Program-made: the position numbers and the translations under genes
Assembly (NCBI RefSeq): GCF_043876815.1
Contig: NZ_JBAWKA010000001.1
Span: forward strand, 806,001 to 870,000
DNA from: Gaetbulibacter_A sp043876815
Lineage (GTDB): Bacteria > Bacteroidota > Bacteroidia > Flavobacteriales > Flavobacteriaceae
Reading direction: 5' to 3'
Length of the DNA stretch: 64,000 bases
Shown: positions 1-9,253 of the stretch, one piece after another
Numbering within the stretch: position 1 is the first letter of the stretch
How the letters are laid out: the number at the start of each line of letters is the position of its first letter
The notes under the pieces: model-generated
Databases searched by the model: none
What the model saw: only the letters and a program-made list of their open reading frames with translations
What the model was told of the DNA's origin: nothing

Positions 1-735
1 AACAGCATTTTCCTTAAGATTCATGCTTTCTGCCTCATCTTCTATAGAGTATTCTTTTTTATGATCCTTATCAATTAACAGGTCTGAAAGTTCAGGGCCT
101 TTTTTAGGTGCAAATAGGGGGAAAATAATTACGGAACCTACGATCATCACAATAAATACCAGAATATTTAAAATTGAACCCAAGGTGATCTCGGTTGAAA
201 TAGTATTTGATAAAATACCAGCCTCAATGAGATAGTTATTTTGAGTATTCAATAATAAAGGAATAGTGCTTGATAAACCGCAAACCCAGATAACTCCCGA
301 GAAATACACACAAGCGATAAGAAAGGGATAATTAACACCTTTAACGCGAGGCGCTAATTCACGAGCCAGAACAGCTGTGATTACCATCCAGCCCCAACTT
401 ACCATACTTAAAAGCATACCCACAATAAGTATAAAAATATAAACTTGTCGTGGTGTTGAAATGTATCGGCTTAGTTTGTAAAACAACTTTTTAACATGAG
501 ATGATAGCGCAATTGAATATCCTGTTACTAGCATAAGGACCATTTGCATACCAAATTCCAATAAGAGCCAAAAACCCTTATACCAGGCTACAATAGTATC
601 AATAAAAGTAGTGTTGGTAAAAAGAAGAGCGCTTGTAAAGGTGATTACCGTTAATGCCAATGCGAATACAAAAGCATCAGGCATATATTTCTTAAAAAGT
701 TGGGTTATATGTTCCCCAAAACCAGTTATGGTCAT
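1..735 (-). CDS. atoE: AtoE-family short-chain fatty acid transporter (3' part outside window)
   Basis: Reading leftwards from the ATG at 733-735 there is an open frame of 245 codons that runs off the window edge. The product begins MTITGFGEHITQLFKKYMPD and then has hydrophobic segments typical of an inner-membrane carrier. From memory, the order of features (MPDAFVFALALT, GFWLLLEFGMQMVLMLVTGYS, then SWGWMVITAVLARELA) follows E. coli AtoE closely, including the paired glutamine-methionine segment and the N/S-W-G-W loop. E. coli AtoE is about 440 residues, so roughly the N-terminal half is visible. The family is linked to uptake of short-chain fatty acids; the actual substrate is inferred. No partner gene is visible on the left. 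Confidence 0.85.
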   Translation of the reverse strand, partial: MTITGFGEHITQLFKKYMPDAFVFALALTVITFTSALLFTNTTFIDTIVAWYKGFWLLLEFGMQMVLMLVTGYSIALSSHVKKLFYKLSRYISTPRQVYIFILIVGMLLSMVSWGWMVITAVLARELAPRVKGVNYPFLIACVYFSGVIWVCGLSSTIPLLLNTQNNYLIEAGILSNTISTEITLGSILNILVFIVMIVGSVIIFPLFAPKKGPELSDLLIDKDHKKEYSIEDEAESMNLKENAV

Positions 736-903
736 TTTTGGTCAGTTTAGTTAATACCAATATTTGGGTGGTTAAATTGCTACTGATCGCGTTGGGGATA
801 CCACTAAATTAATGAAAAATTAAAACTTTTATAAGACTCCAAATTCTGGGTATGTTTATGCTTCATTTAAAATATTAATTTTTAAAACCTATTTTTCTAT
901 TTC

Positions 904-1752
904 CTAATTTTGATCAATAAATTCTATTATGTAAGTTTTGATTTTTTCGTATTGCGTCTGGATTAACCAGTGCCCGGCTTCTAACTCCACAAACTGATAG
1001 TCATTTTTCATAAATTGAGGGGTGCCATCAACACCAGCCTTACCAAGTGCTATATCTTTATTACCCCAAATGAAGAGGGTTGGGACATCAATTTCTCCAA
1101 GTATTTGGCCCTTTTTAGCACTTTTTAAAAGTTTATAATTTGCTCGGTAATAGTTAAGGGCTGCGGTAAGCTGGTTTCGGTTTCTGAAAACCTTCAAATA
1201 ATACGTTGTTTCTTCCTTTGAATGGTATTTCCATAGGCGCTTAAAAAGTTTCAGGTCATTTTTCATAATTCGCATTTCGGGTAAGAATGGAAGTTGAAAG
1301 TCTTTAATATACTGACTCATTTTCTTTTGCTCAGGATCGGTGGTCATTGCCTTTCCGAAGGATTGCATATGAGGTACAGAGAGTGCCGTCCAACTTAAAA
1401 TTTTATCCGGATAATGATAAACAACATTCCAGCCGATAACCGCACCCCAGTCGTGCCCCACGAGGTGAAATTGAGATTTGTTCAAAGCCTTAGCAAAACC
1501 TAGAACATCGGCAACCAGAGAATCAATCCTGTAATGCTTTTTACCTTTAGGGCAGGCGCCTCCACTATAACCTCTTTGATTCGGTGCCACACAGTAATAG
1601 CCCTTTTGGGCAAACGCTTTCATTAAAGGTTTCCACATAAAAGCAGTTTCCGGAAAGCCATGTAAAAATAATATCATTGGATCTTTTTTATCACCTGAAG
1701 TGTGACAATCGAAAACCAAACCATCTAAATTTATTTTAATTATTGCTTCCAT
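904..1752 (-). CDS. Alpha/beta hydrolase, soluble epoxide hydrolase-like
   Basis: A cytoplasmic alpha/beta-hydrolase of 282 residues. It carries the HGFP oxyanion motif near residue 31 and the nucleophile elbow G-H-D-W-G-A near residue 100, which has aspartate rather than serine. It ends with the catalytic-histidine segment E-A-G-H-W. An Asp nucleophile followed by Trp is the signature of epoxide hydrolases and haloalkane dehalogenases, so hydrolysis of an epoxide or halide via an aspartyl ester is expected, substrate unknown. The frame opens 12 codons earlier at a TTG, but the ATG at 1750-1752 sits the usual distance before the first beta strand and is preferred. It is probably a single-gene unit. 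Confidence 0.85.
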   Translation of the reverse strand: MEAIIKINLDGLVFDCHTSGDKKDPMILFLHGFPETAFMWKPLMKAFAQKGYYCVAPNQRGYSGGACPKGKKHYRIDSLVADVLGFAKALNKSQFHLVGHDWGAVIGWNVVYHYPDKILSWTALSVPHMQSFGKAMTTDPEQKKMSQYIKDFQLPFLPEMRIMKNDLKLFKRLWKYHSKEETTYYLKVFRNRNQLTAALNYYRANYKLLKSAKKGQILGEIDVPTLFIWGNKDIALGKAGVDGTPQFMKNDYQFVELEAGHWLIQTQYEKIKTYIIEFIDQN

Positions 1753-1886
1753 AATCAAGGGTAGGTATTCTTTTTTATTCAGTTCCAACAGGTTGTAAAA
1801 TTACGCTCGTTACAACAGCGATTACTCAATACTACAAGATAACAAAATTCAAAGGTAAAATTTTAAAAAATGAATCATTTAAAGCC

Positions 1887-1918
1887 TTTTGTAATATATA
1901 ATTGAATTGGTATCTTGC
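1887..1918 (+). promoter_or_regulatory. Candidate flavobacterial promoter for the class V aminotransferase
   Basis: TTTTG at 1887-1891, a 19-base spacer, then TATCTTGC at 1911-1918. This resembles the Bacteroidota consensus TTTG-N19-TAnnTTTG with one mismatch in the -7 element. It lies 30 bases before the ATG at 1948 and overlaps the alternative TTG at 1915, which argues for the later start. Confidence 0.5.
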
Positions 1919-1947
1919 TGATAAAACAAATTATTACTTCACGTATT

Positions 1948-3174
1948 ATGACCTTAGATATTCCATATGTTCGTTCGCAATTTCCCGCCTTTAAAGAACC
2001 CTCTCTAGAAGGTTGGGCGTTTTTTGAAAATGCTGGTGGATCATATCCGTGCCAACAAACCATACAGCGGTTAACTGATTTTTATATGAAGAATAAGGTG
2101 CAGGTGAATTATCCTTATCCGGCTTCTATGAAAGCGGGACAACTTATGGAAGATTCCTATAAGCGTTTTGCAGATTATTTGAATGTTGATGAATCTGAAA
2201 TTCATTTTGGACCATCAACCACACAAAATATCTACGTTTTAGCCCATGCTATGCGACCGATGTGGGAAGAAGGTGATGAAATTATCGTGTCCTGCCAGGA
2301 TCATGAAGCTAATGCCGGGGCCTGGCGCAGATTAGGAGATCGCGGGATAAAAGTGATCGAATGGCACGTGAATCAAGATACCGGAATTTTGGATATTAAC
2401 GAATTGAAATTATTATTTTCCGGGCGTACTAAAATGGTCGCTTTTCCGCATTGCTCTAATGTGATCGGACATATAAACCCTGTTAAAGAAATAAGTGAAC
2501 TGGCACATCATCATGGAGCGCTATCTATTGTTGACGGTGTTGGTTATGCGCCTCATGGGTTTCCGGACTTAAAGGCTCTAGGAACAGATATTTATTTATT
2601 TTCCTTATATAAAACTTTTGGCCCCCATTTAGGTTTAATGTATGTGGATAAGGATCTGATTGGTCGGATGGAAAATCAATCACATTTTTTTAAAGATGGC
2701 GTAACGCGAAGTATGCTCACACCTGCTGGTCCCGATCATGCTCAGATTGCCGCAGCTAGTGGGGTGATAGACTATTTTGATGCCATTTACGAACACCATT
2801 TTGAAACCCCCGCTATACCCGCTGAAAGGAATCGGGCCGTAAATAAATTATTTCATGATCACGAGCACGAACTATTGACACATTTAATGAATTTCTTAAG
2901 GTCTCGAAATGATTTGCATATCGTTGGTCCTGAAAGGGCAGAAGGTCGTGCTCCAATAATTTCAATACTTCCCAAAAACAAATCCTTAGATACATTTTAT
3001 GAGGCCTTAACTGAACATAAATTAATGTTGGGTAAGGGTCATTTTTATGCTGTAAGGCCACTAAATGATATGGAGGTACCCACGCAGCCGGGCGTGCTTC
3101 GGATATCTTTTTTACATTACACCAGTATGGCCGATATTAATCAATTGATAGCGGGATTAAAATCTGCTCTTTAG
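1948..3174 (+). CDS. Cysteine-desulfurase-like class V aminotransferase (VC1184-type)
   Basis: A PLP-dependent fold-type I enzyme of 408 residues. Visible features are the N-terminal W-A-F-F-E-N-A-G-G-S segment, the cofactor-binding aspartate in SIVDGVGYAPHG (D197) and the Schiff-base lysine in FSLYKTFGPHLG (K222). The opening and the N-A-G-G-S motif fit the cysteine-desulfurase-like VC1184 subfamily rather than a housekeeping SufS or NifS, and no Fe-S assembly gene is nearby. The substrate is therefore open. The frame extends 11 codons upstream to a TTG that overlaps a promoter-like -7 box, so the ATG at 1948 is chosen. It converges with the next gene, with 2 bases between the stop codons. 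Confidence 0.85.
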   Translation: MTLDIPYVRSQFPAFKEPSLEGWAFFENAGGSYPCQQTIQRLTDFYMKNKVQVNYPYPASMKAGQLMEDSYKRFADYLNVDESEIHFGPSTTQNIYVLAHAMRPMWEEGDEIIVSCQDHEANAGAWRRLGDRGIKVIEWHVNQDTGILDINELKLLFSGRTKMVAFPHCSNVIGHINPVKEISELAHHHGALSIVDGVGYAPHGFPDLKALGTDIYLFSLYKTFGPHLGLMYVDKDLIGRMENQSHFFKDGVTRSMLTPAGPDHAQIAAASGVIDYFDAIYEHHFETPAIPAERNRAVNKLFHDHEHELLTHLMNFLRSRNDLHIVGPERAEGRAPIISILPKNKSLDTFYEALTEHKLMLGKGHFYAVRPLNDMEVPTQPGVLRISFLHYTSMADINQLIAGLKSAL

Positions 3175-3176
3175 GT

Positions 3177-3704
3177 TTATTCTGATTTGTGAACCTCTAA
3201 TTCGATCTCTATCATAAATTCCGGTAATGCCAGTTCCTTAACGCCTAACCACGTGCCTGTTGGGAAATGTTTGGTGTAAATCTCATTGCGATAAGCGGCC
3301 TTTTCAAGAAATAAGGGCATGTTTGTAGTGAATACATTTTCAACAACAACATCGTCAAAAGTACAGTCAAAATGTGCTAAAACCTTTTCCAGATCGGCAT
3401 AACAATTTTTCATTTGTTGTTCCAGATCTCCAATCGCAGTGGGATTTCCTTCATCATCCATACTTACAGCACCAGAAACTTTGATGTCATTACCTATTTT
3501 AACAGCATGTGAATATCCGTAGGCTTTTTCAACCTCTGGCCGGAGCAGAAAATATTCAGGAGTTTCGGCAGGAACTTCAATTTCCTGAGTTATGGTATTT
3601 TCAGAGGTGGCCTCTTTTTCTTTACAACTTTGAAGGCTTAATGAAAAAAGGAATAGAGTCAGGATGGTTACCTGTATAAATCGGTGGTTGGTTGGTTTAA
3701 TCAT
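3177..3704 (-). CDS. RidA/YjgF-family lipoprotein
   Basis: A 175-residue protein with a lipoprotein signal (hydrophobic stretch ending SLQSC, cysteine near residue 27) and a RidA/YER057c/UK114 domain from about residue 50. The domain ends in the family-typical K-E-L-A-L-P-E-F-M-I-E-I-E segment. Cytosolic RidA proteins deaminate reactive imines and enamines. The equivalent of the substrate-binding arginine is not obvious here, since the tail reads LPEFMIEIELEVHKSE, so an imine deaminase role is uncertain. Export is unusual relative to the classical enzyme but common in Bacteroidota. It stands alone between a convergent aminotransferase and the amylase gene. Confidence 0.8.
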   Translation of the reverse strand: MIKPTNHRFIQVTILTLFLFSLSLQSCKEKEATSENTITQEIEVPAETPEYFLLRPEVEKAYGYSHAVKIGNDIKVSGAVSMDDEGNPTAIGDLEQQMKNCYADLEKVLAHFDCTFDDVVVENVFTTNMPLFLEKAAYRNEIYTKHFPTGTWLGVKELALPEFMIEIELEVHKSE

Positions 3705-3863
3705 GTTGTTTTTTGGTTAATTATGAATTAAATACAATTTTATTTTCTTCAATACTAGAAAGCCAAGATGTTTGTAATAAAAATCTTGGCTGTTTCAAGA
3801 TAGTGATATTATTTGTAAGGTTTTTAAAAATATTTGAAAAGCTTTTAGGCTAAGCCCTTTTCA

Positions 3864-5231
3864 TTAATCACTAAACACGAGATACTGATCGGCTTCTAAT
3901 TCGAAGGGTTTCTCATTAATCGAGAAGGTCATTCCTGTAAAATAATCGGAATAAGTGCCGTAAGCATCTTTGTTGGTAATTATAACCGATTGATCCTCAT
4001 CTGAAAAATTAAAAAGCCCAATAACCTTGTTCCCTTTTATTTCGCGAATAAAGCCTACCACATTTTTGTTATCCTCAATAGAGGAGGGAAAGCCACCTGC
4101 GTCGCCTGCCCAAAGTGCCGGATTATCCTTTCTCAATTTTACCAAAGATTGGTAAAAAGGCTCCATGCCTTTAGGATCGGTCCAGTTCATGGTATCTTTT
4201 TCAAAAAACTTGAGACGCTTTGCCATGCCTACTTCTTGTCCTCCAAGGATCAAAGGGAATCCGTAAGCTGTAAAAACAAATGCAGCAAAGGCCTTATTTT
4301 TATCACCAAACCTTTCGAATACGGTACCATTCCATGAATTTAAATCATGGTTGGAGGTGTAGGTCATACGATATGCCGTTCTGCCGTTCTTAAACATGTC
4401 CTTATTAATCCAGTCTAAAAGAACATCTGCAGATGCTTCTCCTGCGGCAATTGCGCGCATTTCTACTTCAAGCTCGTCGGCATAGCTGCCATCAAGAATA
4501 AAGGTTTCATGACCACATTCGGCAAGCCAGAATAAATCTCGTAAGGGGTCTAACGTCGCTCTGGCTTCTTCCCAAAGGTACAAGGGTATTTTATCACCAC
4601 AACCATGGTCCAGCCTGAAACCATCTATACCAAGATCGACCCAAAAACGCATCGCCTGAATCATAGCTTGTCGGGTTTCAGGATTTTTGTGATCCAAGAG
4701 CGCCGTATCCCACCAAACATCTGTCGGACTCATAGCTTCGTAGGTAATATCTCCATTCTCATCATGGATATAAAACTCCGGATGTTCTTTTATCCATTTA
4801 TGGTCGCGCCCCGTGTGATTAGGGACCCAATCCAAAATCAAATAAAATCCCATGTCATGAGCCTTTTGTAATAAATGCTTAAAATCTTCTAGAGTTCCAA
4901 ATTCAGGATTTACATCCGTATAATCTTGAGGAGCATAATAACTTCCTAAGGGCCCTTTTCTGTTTTTTTCACTGATAGGGTGTATGGGCATAAGCCAAAG
5001 AACTTTTACACCAAGTTTATGAAGTCTGGGGAGATGTTTTTCAAAAGATTTAAAGGTTCCTTCGGGGGTGTATTGCCTAATATTAACCTCATAAATAGTC
5101 GCATCTGCTAGCTTTTCGGGGAAAGTTTTTTCAACCGTTTTGGTTTCAGGTTTTTGTACTTCAGTTTTGTTATTATCCTGACAATTGGTGATAAGGAGAA
5201 ATGCCAAAATATAAAGCAGTGTAAATTTCAT
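3864..5231 (-). CDS. GH13 alpha-amylase-family lipoprotein
   Basis: A 455-residue glycoside hydrolase family 13 enzyme anchored as a lipoprotein (LITNC, cysteine 17). The four GH13 regions are in order: DWVPNHTG near 134-141, GFRLDHG with nucleophile D208, WLAECG with acid/base E238, and YTSNHD with D296. All three catalytic carboxylates are present. A short beta-sandwich follows after about residue 380. Hydrolysis of alpha-1,4 glucans or maltodextrins at the periplasmic face or cell surface is expected. There is no SusC/SusD pair next to it, so it is not part of a visible polysaccharide utilisation locus. Confidence 0.9.
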   Translation of the reverse strand: MKFTLLYILAFLLITNCQDNNKTEVQKPETKTVEKTFPEKLADATIYEVNIRQYTPEGTFKSFEKHLPRLHKLGVKVLWLMPIHPISEKNRKGPLGSYYAPQDYTDVNPEFGTLEDFKHLLQKAHDMGFYLILDWVPNHTGRDHKWIKEHPEFYIHDENGDITYEAMSPTDVWWDTALLDHKNPETRQAMIQAMRFWVDLGIDGFRLDHGCGDKIPLYLWEEARATLDPLRDLFWLAECGHETFILDGSYADELEVEMRAIAAGEASADVLLDWINKDMFKNGRTAYRMTYTSNHDLNSWNGTVFERFGDKNKAFAAFVFTAYGFPLILGGQEVGMAKRLKFFEKDTMNWTDPKGMEPFYQSLVKLRKDNPALWAGDAGGFPSSIEDNKNVVGFIREIKGNKVIGLFNFSDEDQSVIITNKDAYGTYSDYFTGMTFSINEKPFELEADQYLVFSD

Positions 5232-5450
5232 ATGATCTCATTTAGTTAGCGTCTCAAAACCTTATAAATCTGTTTTAAATAAAAAATTATTGGTTACAGT
5301 TTTCAAGTTTTGAAGAGACTTAAATATAAGATTTTTTTTTAAAAAGACCTGACCCTAAAGGTTTCTTCGATTTAGATAAACTATGATGCCTGTTGTTTTA
5401 CAAGAATGTATTAAAAAGTTCTTTTTCAAGAGTACAATAGTTCAAAAAAA

Positions 5451-5483
5451 AGGAAATCTAAGTTCTTTTAGATTTCCTTTCCT
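5451..5483 (-). terminator. Rho-independent terminator after the 153-aa lipoprotein gene
   Basis: Inverted repeat GGAAATCTAA / TTAGATTTCC around a six-base loop, flanked on its left by a run of A (a T run in the transcript). It lies about 25 bases beyond the stop codon at 5505. Confidence 0.75.
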
Positions 5484-5504
5484 ATAATTATTTTATCAAA
5501 TTCA

Positions 5505-5966
5505 TTAATCTTCGCACAATTTAAGACTACTAACGTCTAGATCTGATTTCGAAAATTCAATAGTTCCTTGGTCGTACAAATCACCATTCTCATAATATCG
5601 AATTAAAGCTTTAATCACATTACCTGCGTCGGTGAGTGTTATTTTCTCAATATACTCAATATCTTCCGCATCATTCTTGATCGTAATCTCAAAAGTGTCT
5701 TTTGAATTTAAGGTGATCACGTCATCATTCTCAAAAGAGTCCAGAAAATATTGGTAACAATCTGTGTCTTTTACCCAGTATTCCAGCGGACGGTTCATAT
5801 CATTTATAAACCGGTAGTACGTCACTGAATTTTCAAACTTATTCGCCCAGACAGTATTGTCGTTTAAGTTTAAAAAAGTAGTTTCGAAAGGGTTCTCATC
5901 ATAGACTTGCTGCCTACAATTATAATTTAAAAGACTTAAAATTAATAAGTAAATTAAATTTTTCAT
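5505..5966 (-). CDS. Hypothetical lipoprotein, paralogue of 7994-8455
   Basis: A 153-residue protein with a short lipoprotein signal (hydrophobic stretch ending LLNYNC, cysteine 17) and no recognised domain. The mature part has a W-A-N-K / V-T-Y-Y-R-F-I-N-D-M-N-R-P-L-E-Y-W core and ends L-K-L-C-E-D. The second copy at 7994-8455 has the same length, the same core (YIRFVNNMNHPIEYW) and the same C-terminal L-C-D-D type ending, so they are clear duplicates. Two conserved cysteines, in DTDCYQY and near the C-terminus, could form a disulfide. Function unknown. The pair brackets the sulfatase gene. Confidence 0.75.
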   Translation of the reverse strand: MKNLIYLLILSLLNYNCRQQVYDENPFETTFLNLNDNTVWANKFENSVTYYRFINDMNRPLEYWVKDTDCYQYFLDSFENDDVITLNSKDTFEITIKNDAEDIEYIEKITLTDAGNVIKALIRYYENGDLYDQGTIEFSKSDLDVSSLKLCED

Positions 5967-6160
5967 GACTGTTAAATTAAATATATTTCGACCGTTGAGG
6001 TCAAAATATATTGATGTACGATAAGATACCTTATTTGAAATTTACACTCAATGATTTTCATCAGTTGTTTATAATTAAATGAAATGAGCTTGAGACTATT
6101 TTTTACATCGGAATAATGGAAGGTCAATAGGTAACTTTTGCATGTATTATTCTTGAATTG

Positions 6161-7864
6161 TTAGAACTCCTCGTCATGCAAAAGAGGTATTTGAATCAGC
6201 ATATCTTTTTTAAAGGTTTTCCACTCTTCAATAAGTTCCTTATATTTTTCGGGATGCAATTTTTTCTGGTCATGAATTTCTGCCAGATCCTGCTTTAAAT
6301 TATATAGCTTAAAACTATCTTCAACAAAAGGGCGACTTAAGTTTGTTATTTTCCAACTTCCTTTTCGGATCATACTCATATTACTGTGCTCCAGACCAAA
6401 AACATAATCTGGTCCGTGTACGTCCTTGGAACTACCAGAAACGAGGGGTACCAAAGAAATTCCTTTAAGTGGATAAATCCCTTTTCCATTGATACTATCG
6501 GGGTAACTTGTTTTTGCCAGATCGTAAAAGGTTGGTGCCAAATCCATCACGGTGACAAGGCAATCTTCAATTTTATTCTGTAATGCAACACCGGGGCCAG
6601 CCATAATCATTGGGGTGTTAATACCGCCTTCTGTTGTAACTCCCTTAAAATATTTAAAAGGTGCAGAACCAGCCTCTGCCCATTGTGGGCCGTAAGAAAT
6701 AAATGAATTTGGTTCACCCATATGAGCGTAATCGTCATTAAAATGTTCTTTCAAAAATGGGCTAAAATAGTCATGATAATAGAAATCTTCAGCCGCGGCA
6801 CCATTATCTGACAGGACCACGATCAATGTGTTTTCAAAGGCGCCAATTGATTTTAAATGTTCTACGAGGCGTCCGATATTAAAATCCAGATTATCCACCA
6901 TCCCAGCATATAATTCCATCTTTCGGCGTTCCATCATTTTTTGATCTTCCGATAGCGAATCCCATGGTTTAACACGACTGCTATTCGGTGGAAGAACAGC
7001 GTCTTCCGGGACTATGCCTGCTTTTTTCAAAGTTTCTAAATTAGCTTTTTTCAAGGCCTCGTAACCAGCATCGAATTTACCTTCATATTTCTTCCAATAT
7101 TTCTCATCTACTTGCAAGGGCCAATGCGGCGAGGTATAGGCAGCAAATGCAAAAAACGGTTTATTATCATTCTGATTTGAATCGATATATTCAATAAGTT
7201 TATCCGTAAAAAAGTCGGTGGAATAATCGCCATTGTTCCAATGGGCAGGTTTACCGTCTTCCGTGTAAGGTGTTTTTGGAAAATCAGAGAACAAGCCTTG
7301 ATCATCGTAATGATTACCTGCGCCAAGTAAGTTAACAAATGAACGTTCGAAACCTTTTTTAGCAGGATTGGATATCGAGTCGGTACCAAGGTGCCATTTC
7401 CCTGCCATATAGGTATGGTAACCAGCCAATTTAAGAACCTCAGGTACCGTTGCAATGCGATTTGTTAGCCGTCCCTCATAGCCTACTGTATTACTCCGAT
7501 AACCCATAAGCCCCATGCCGGCAATATGGTTGTCGTTTCCGGAAAGCAGCATAGATCGGGTTGGTGCACACAATGGCGAAGTATGAAATCTACTAAAGCG
7601 AATGCCTCGAGAAGCCAATTGGTCGATATTAGGAGTTTCAACGAGCCCACCAAAACATCCCAGATCGGCATAGCCAAGATCATCAGCAACAATTAAAAGG
7701 ATATTAGGCCTAATTTGAATAGACTGATCTTTGGTTTTGTTTGAGCAGGATATTATTGCACCAGTGCAGATGAAAATAAAAGAGGGGTAAAGAAATTTTA
7801 AAAATTGAACTCTAAAATTTTTAGCAATAGATTTTGGGGACTTATTGAAATATATAAAAGTCAT
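6161..7864 (-). CDS. Sulfatase (arylsulfatase type, Cys-formylglycine class), lipoprotein
   Basis: A 567-residue type I sulfatase. It has an N-terminal extension, a lipoprotein-like signal ending IISC (cysteine 40), the metal-binding NILLIVADDLGYADLGC segment and the active-site C-A-P-T-R at 99-103. There the cysteine is converted to formylglycine by a dedicated maturase that is not in this window. The later VVLSDNGA supplies the second metal-ligand pair. The exported location fits cleavage of sulfate from algal polysaccharides or sulfolipids, but the substrate class cannot be read off. It lies between two duplicated small lipoprotein genes. Confidence 0.9.
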   Translation of the reverse strand: MTFIYFNKSPKSIAKNFRVQFLKFLYPSFIFICTGAIISCSNKTKDQSIQIRPNILLIVADDLGYADLGCFGGLVETPNIDQLASRGIRFSRFHTSPLCAPTRSMLLSGNDNHIAGMGLMGYRSNTVGYEGRLTNRIATVPEVLKLAGYHTYMAGKWHLGTDSISNPAKKGFERSFVNLLGAGNHYDDQGLFSDFPKTPYTEDGKPAHWNNGDYSTDFFTDKLIEYIDSNQNDNKPFFAFAAYTSPHWPLQVDEKYWKKYEGKFDAGYEALKKANLETLKKAGIVPEDAVLPPNSSRVKPWDSLSEDQKMMERRKMELYAGMVDNLDFNIGRLVEHLKSIGAFENTLIVVLSDNGAAAEDFYYHDYFSPFLKEHFNDDYAHMGEPNSFISYGPQWAEAGSAPFKYFKGVTTEGGINTPMIMAGPGVALQNKIEDCLVTVMDLAPTFYDLAKTSYPDSINGKGIYPLKGISLVPLVSGSSKDVHGPDYVFGLEHSNMSMIRKGSWKITNLSRPFVEDSFKLYNLKQDLAEIHDQKKLHPEKYKELIEEWKTFKKDMLIQIPLLHDEEF

Positions 7865-7993
7865 GCGCTTGGTGGTTTTTAATTTTTAGTACGGCTGATA
7901 ATGATCTAATTAAATGCTAAAATTAGATTTTAAAAGGTACTATTTTTTTATGAAACCAAGCCGGTTTTAATTTTTGGTATAATACCGAATCAA

Positions 7994-8455
7994 TTAGTCG
8001 TCACAGAGTATAAAGTCATCTACTTTTTCTGAGGATTTAATGAAGATAATAGAACCTGATTCATATAAAGTGTCATCTTCGTAATATTCGTAAGCGGCCA
8101 CCATCGTGTTACCGGAGACAGTTACGGTTATAATGTCGACATATACAATATCCCCATCGTTTTCGGTATATGTAAACTCTATGGTATCATTCAGGTTCTG
8201 TGTGATAGCATCATTTTCAAAGAATTCCTCCAATAAATAATAAAAACATTCATTGGCATCGATCCAATACTCTATCGGGTGATTCATATTGTTTACAAAT
8301 CGAATATAGGTCGTTACGTCATCATCACTGGTGGTCCAAACGGTTCCAGCATATTTCTCTAAAAATGTTTGGGAGGTAGTATTGGTAACCGGATCACTTT
8401 TGCTACATGTAAATATTATAAAAATAAAGGGTATGAGGTAAATTGATTTTTTCAT
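7994..8455 (-). CDS. Hypothetical lipoprotein, paralogue of 5505-5966
   Basis: A 153-residue protein with a lipoprotein signal ending FTC (cysteine 17). It shares with the gene at 5505 the Y-I-R-F-V-N-N-M-N core, the cysteine in ANECFYY, the acidic mid-section and a C-terminal I-L-C-D-D. No catalytic motif is visible and no family is recognised. It is strongly acidic after processing, like many small flavobacterial lipoproteins that bind cations or partner proteins, but that is only a guess. Confidence 0.75.
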   Translation of the reverse strand: MKKSIYLIPFIFIIFTCSKSDPVTNTTSQTFLEKYAGTVWTTSDDDVTTYIRFVNNMNHPIEYWIDANECFYYLLEEFFENDAITQNLNDTIEFTYTENDGDIVYVDIITVTVSGNTMVAAYEYYEDDTLYESGSIIFIKSSEKVDDFILCDD

Positions 8456-8619
8456 GACTACAGGAATTAGCTCTTCCTCAATAACATATTTGTTCTGAGG
8501 AATAGGATTTATTCCTGAAAGTATTCATTTAAAATTGTTTACTCAATGATGTAGGTCAGTTGTACATCTTTTTAAATTTAAACTAAAAAACACCTGGTAG
8601 TAGTCTTTGTAGAAGAATA

Positions 8620-9114
8620 TTAGTTTTTATCATTGATCTCGATCCAATAACCATCCGGGTCTTGAATGAATGTTTGTCTCACACCATCCGGTCTTGTTTG
8701 AATAAACCCTTTATTTGTGCCGCCCAAATTATAATGAAATATACCGTTCTTTTCCAAATGTTGTAAATAAGCGTCCAAATTATTTGAAGAAATGGCAAAG
8801 TGATTAAAATTACTTGGGTTAATTTCTACCCCAGGTACTTCACCAACATGAAGTTCTAAATTATTTCCTAATGCGAGGAACATTTGATTTTCAGGAAGGA
8901 AATTGGTTTCAATTTCGACTAGTCCTAAAATATCCTTATAAAATTTTTGACTTTCTTTAAAGTTACTAACCACCACTGTGGTATGTTGCAATGTTAAATT
9001 GTAGGTTGTTGCTAAAGCTTCTGACGGCATATTGGCGTCACTATTTTGGGCATAGAATTTTGGGAGTATCAAGAAAGCGACCAGAGCAAGGTAAGGGGTC
9101 GTGATATTTTTCAT
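8620..9114 (-). CDS. Secreted VOC-superfamily (glyoxalase/bleomycin-resistance fold) protein
   Basis: A 164-residue protein with a cleavable signal peptide (ending LPKFYAQ near residue 23) and one vicinal-oxygen-chelate domain. The metal-ligand positions fit an H-T-T-V-V start (LQHTTVVVSNF), a central H-F-A-I-S segment and the closing D-P-D-G-Y-W-I-E-I. These suggest a divalent metal site and a glyoxalase, dioxygenase or resistance-protein type activity. Export is the unusual part, since most VOC enzymes are cytosolic. It sits upstream of a strong terminator and next to a secreted cupin, and the two could act on the same extracytoplasmic compound. Confidence 0.8.
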   Translation of the reverse strand: MKNITTPYLALVAFLILPKFYAQNSDANMPSEALATTYNLTLQHTTVVVSNFKESQKFYKDILGLVEIETNFLPENQMFLALGNNLELHVGEVPGVEINPSNFNHFAISSNNLDAYLQHLEKNGIFHYNLGGTNKGFIQTRPDGVRQTFIQDPDGYWIEINDKN

Positions 9115-9166
9115 TTTAACAATTTAATTAATATTCAAAATAAGAACTTTATTAATTCCAAATATT

Positions 9167-9229
9167 AATTCAGTGTCTAAGATTGATTAGCTAACTCAAT
9201 TGATTTTAATCTAATTTAGACACTGAATT
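9167..9229. terminator. Long hairpin between the VOC and cupin genes
   Basis: Perfect 14-base arms AATTCAGTGTCTAA (9167-9180) and TTAGACACTGAATT (9216-9229) with further A/T pairing inside. It ends 24 bases from the cupin stop codon and is probably that gene's terminator. The arms are long enough for it to be a mobile-element remnant instead. Confidence 0.6.
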
Positions 9230-9253
9230 TTATTTTGTGAACAATCCTTTTAC

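Noticed and set aside
1875..2063. Leftward 62-codon frame overlapping the start of the class V aminotransferase
   Set aside because: It is a shadow of the clearly conserved aminotransferase frame and has no coding features.
3761..3791. Hairpin AGCCAAGAT / ATCTTGGCT as terminator of the GH13 gene
   Set aside because: It is 70 bases from the stop codon and lacks a T run on the correct strand; not enough support.
7108..7455. Minus-strand frame of 115 codons inside the sulfatase gene
   Set aside because: Overlaps a gene with intact catalytic motifs in another frame; composition is that of a shadow frame.
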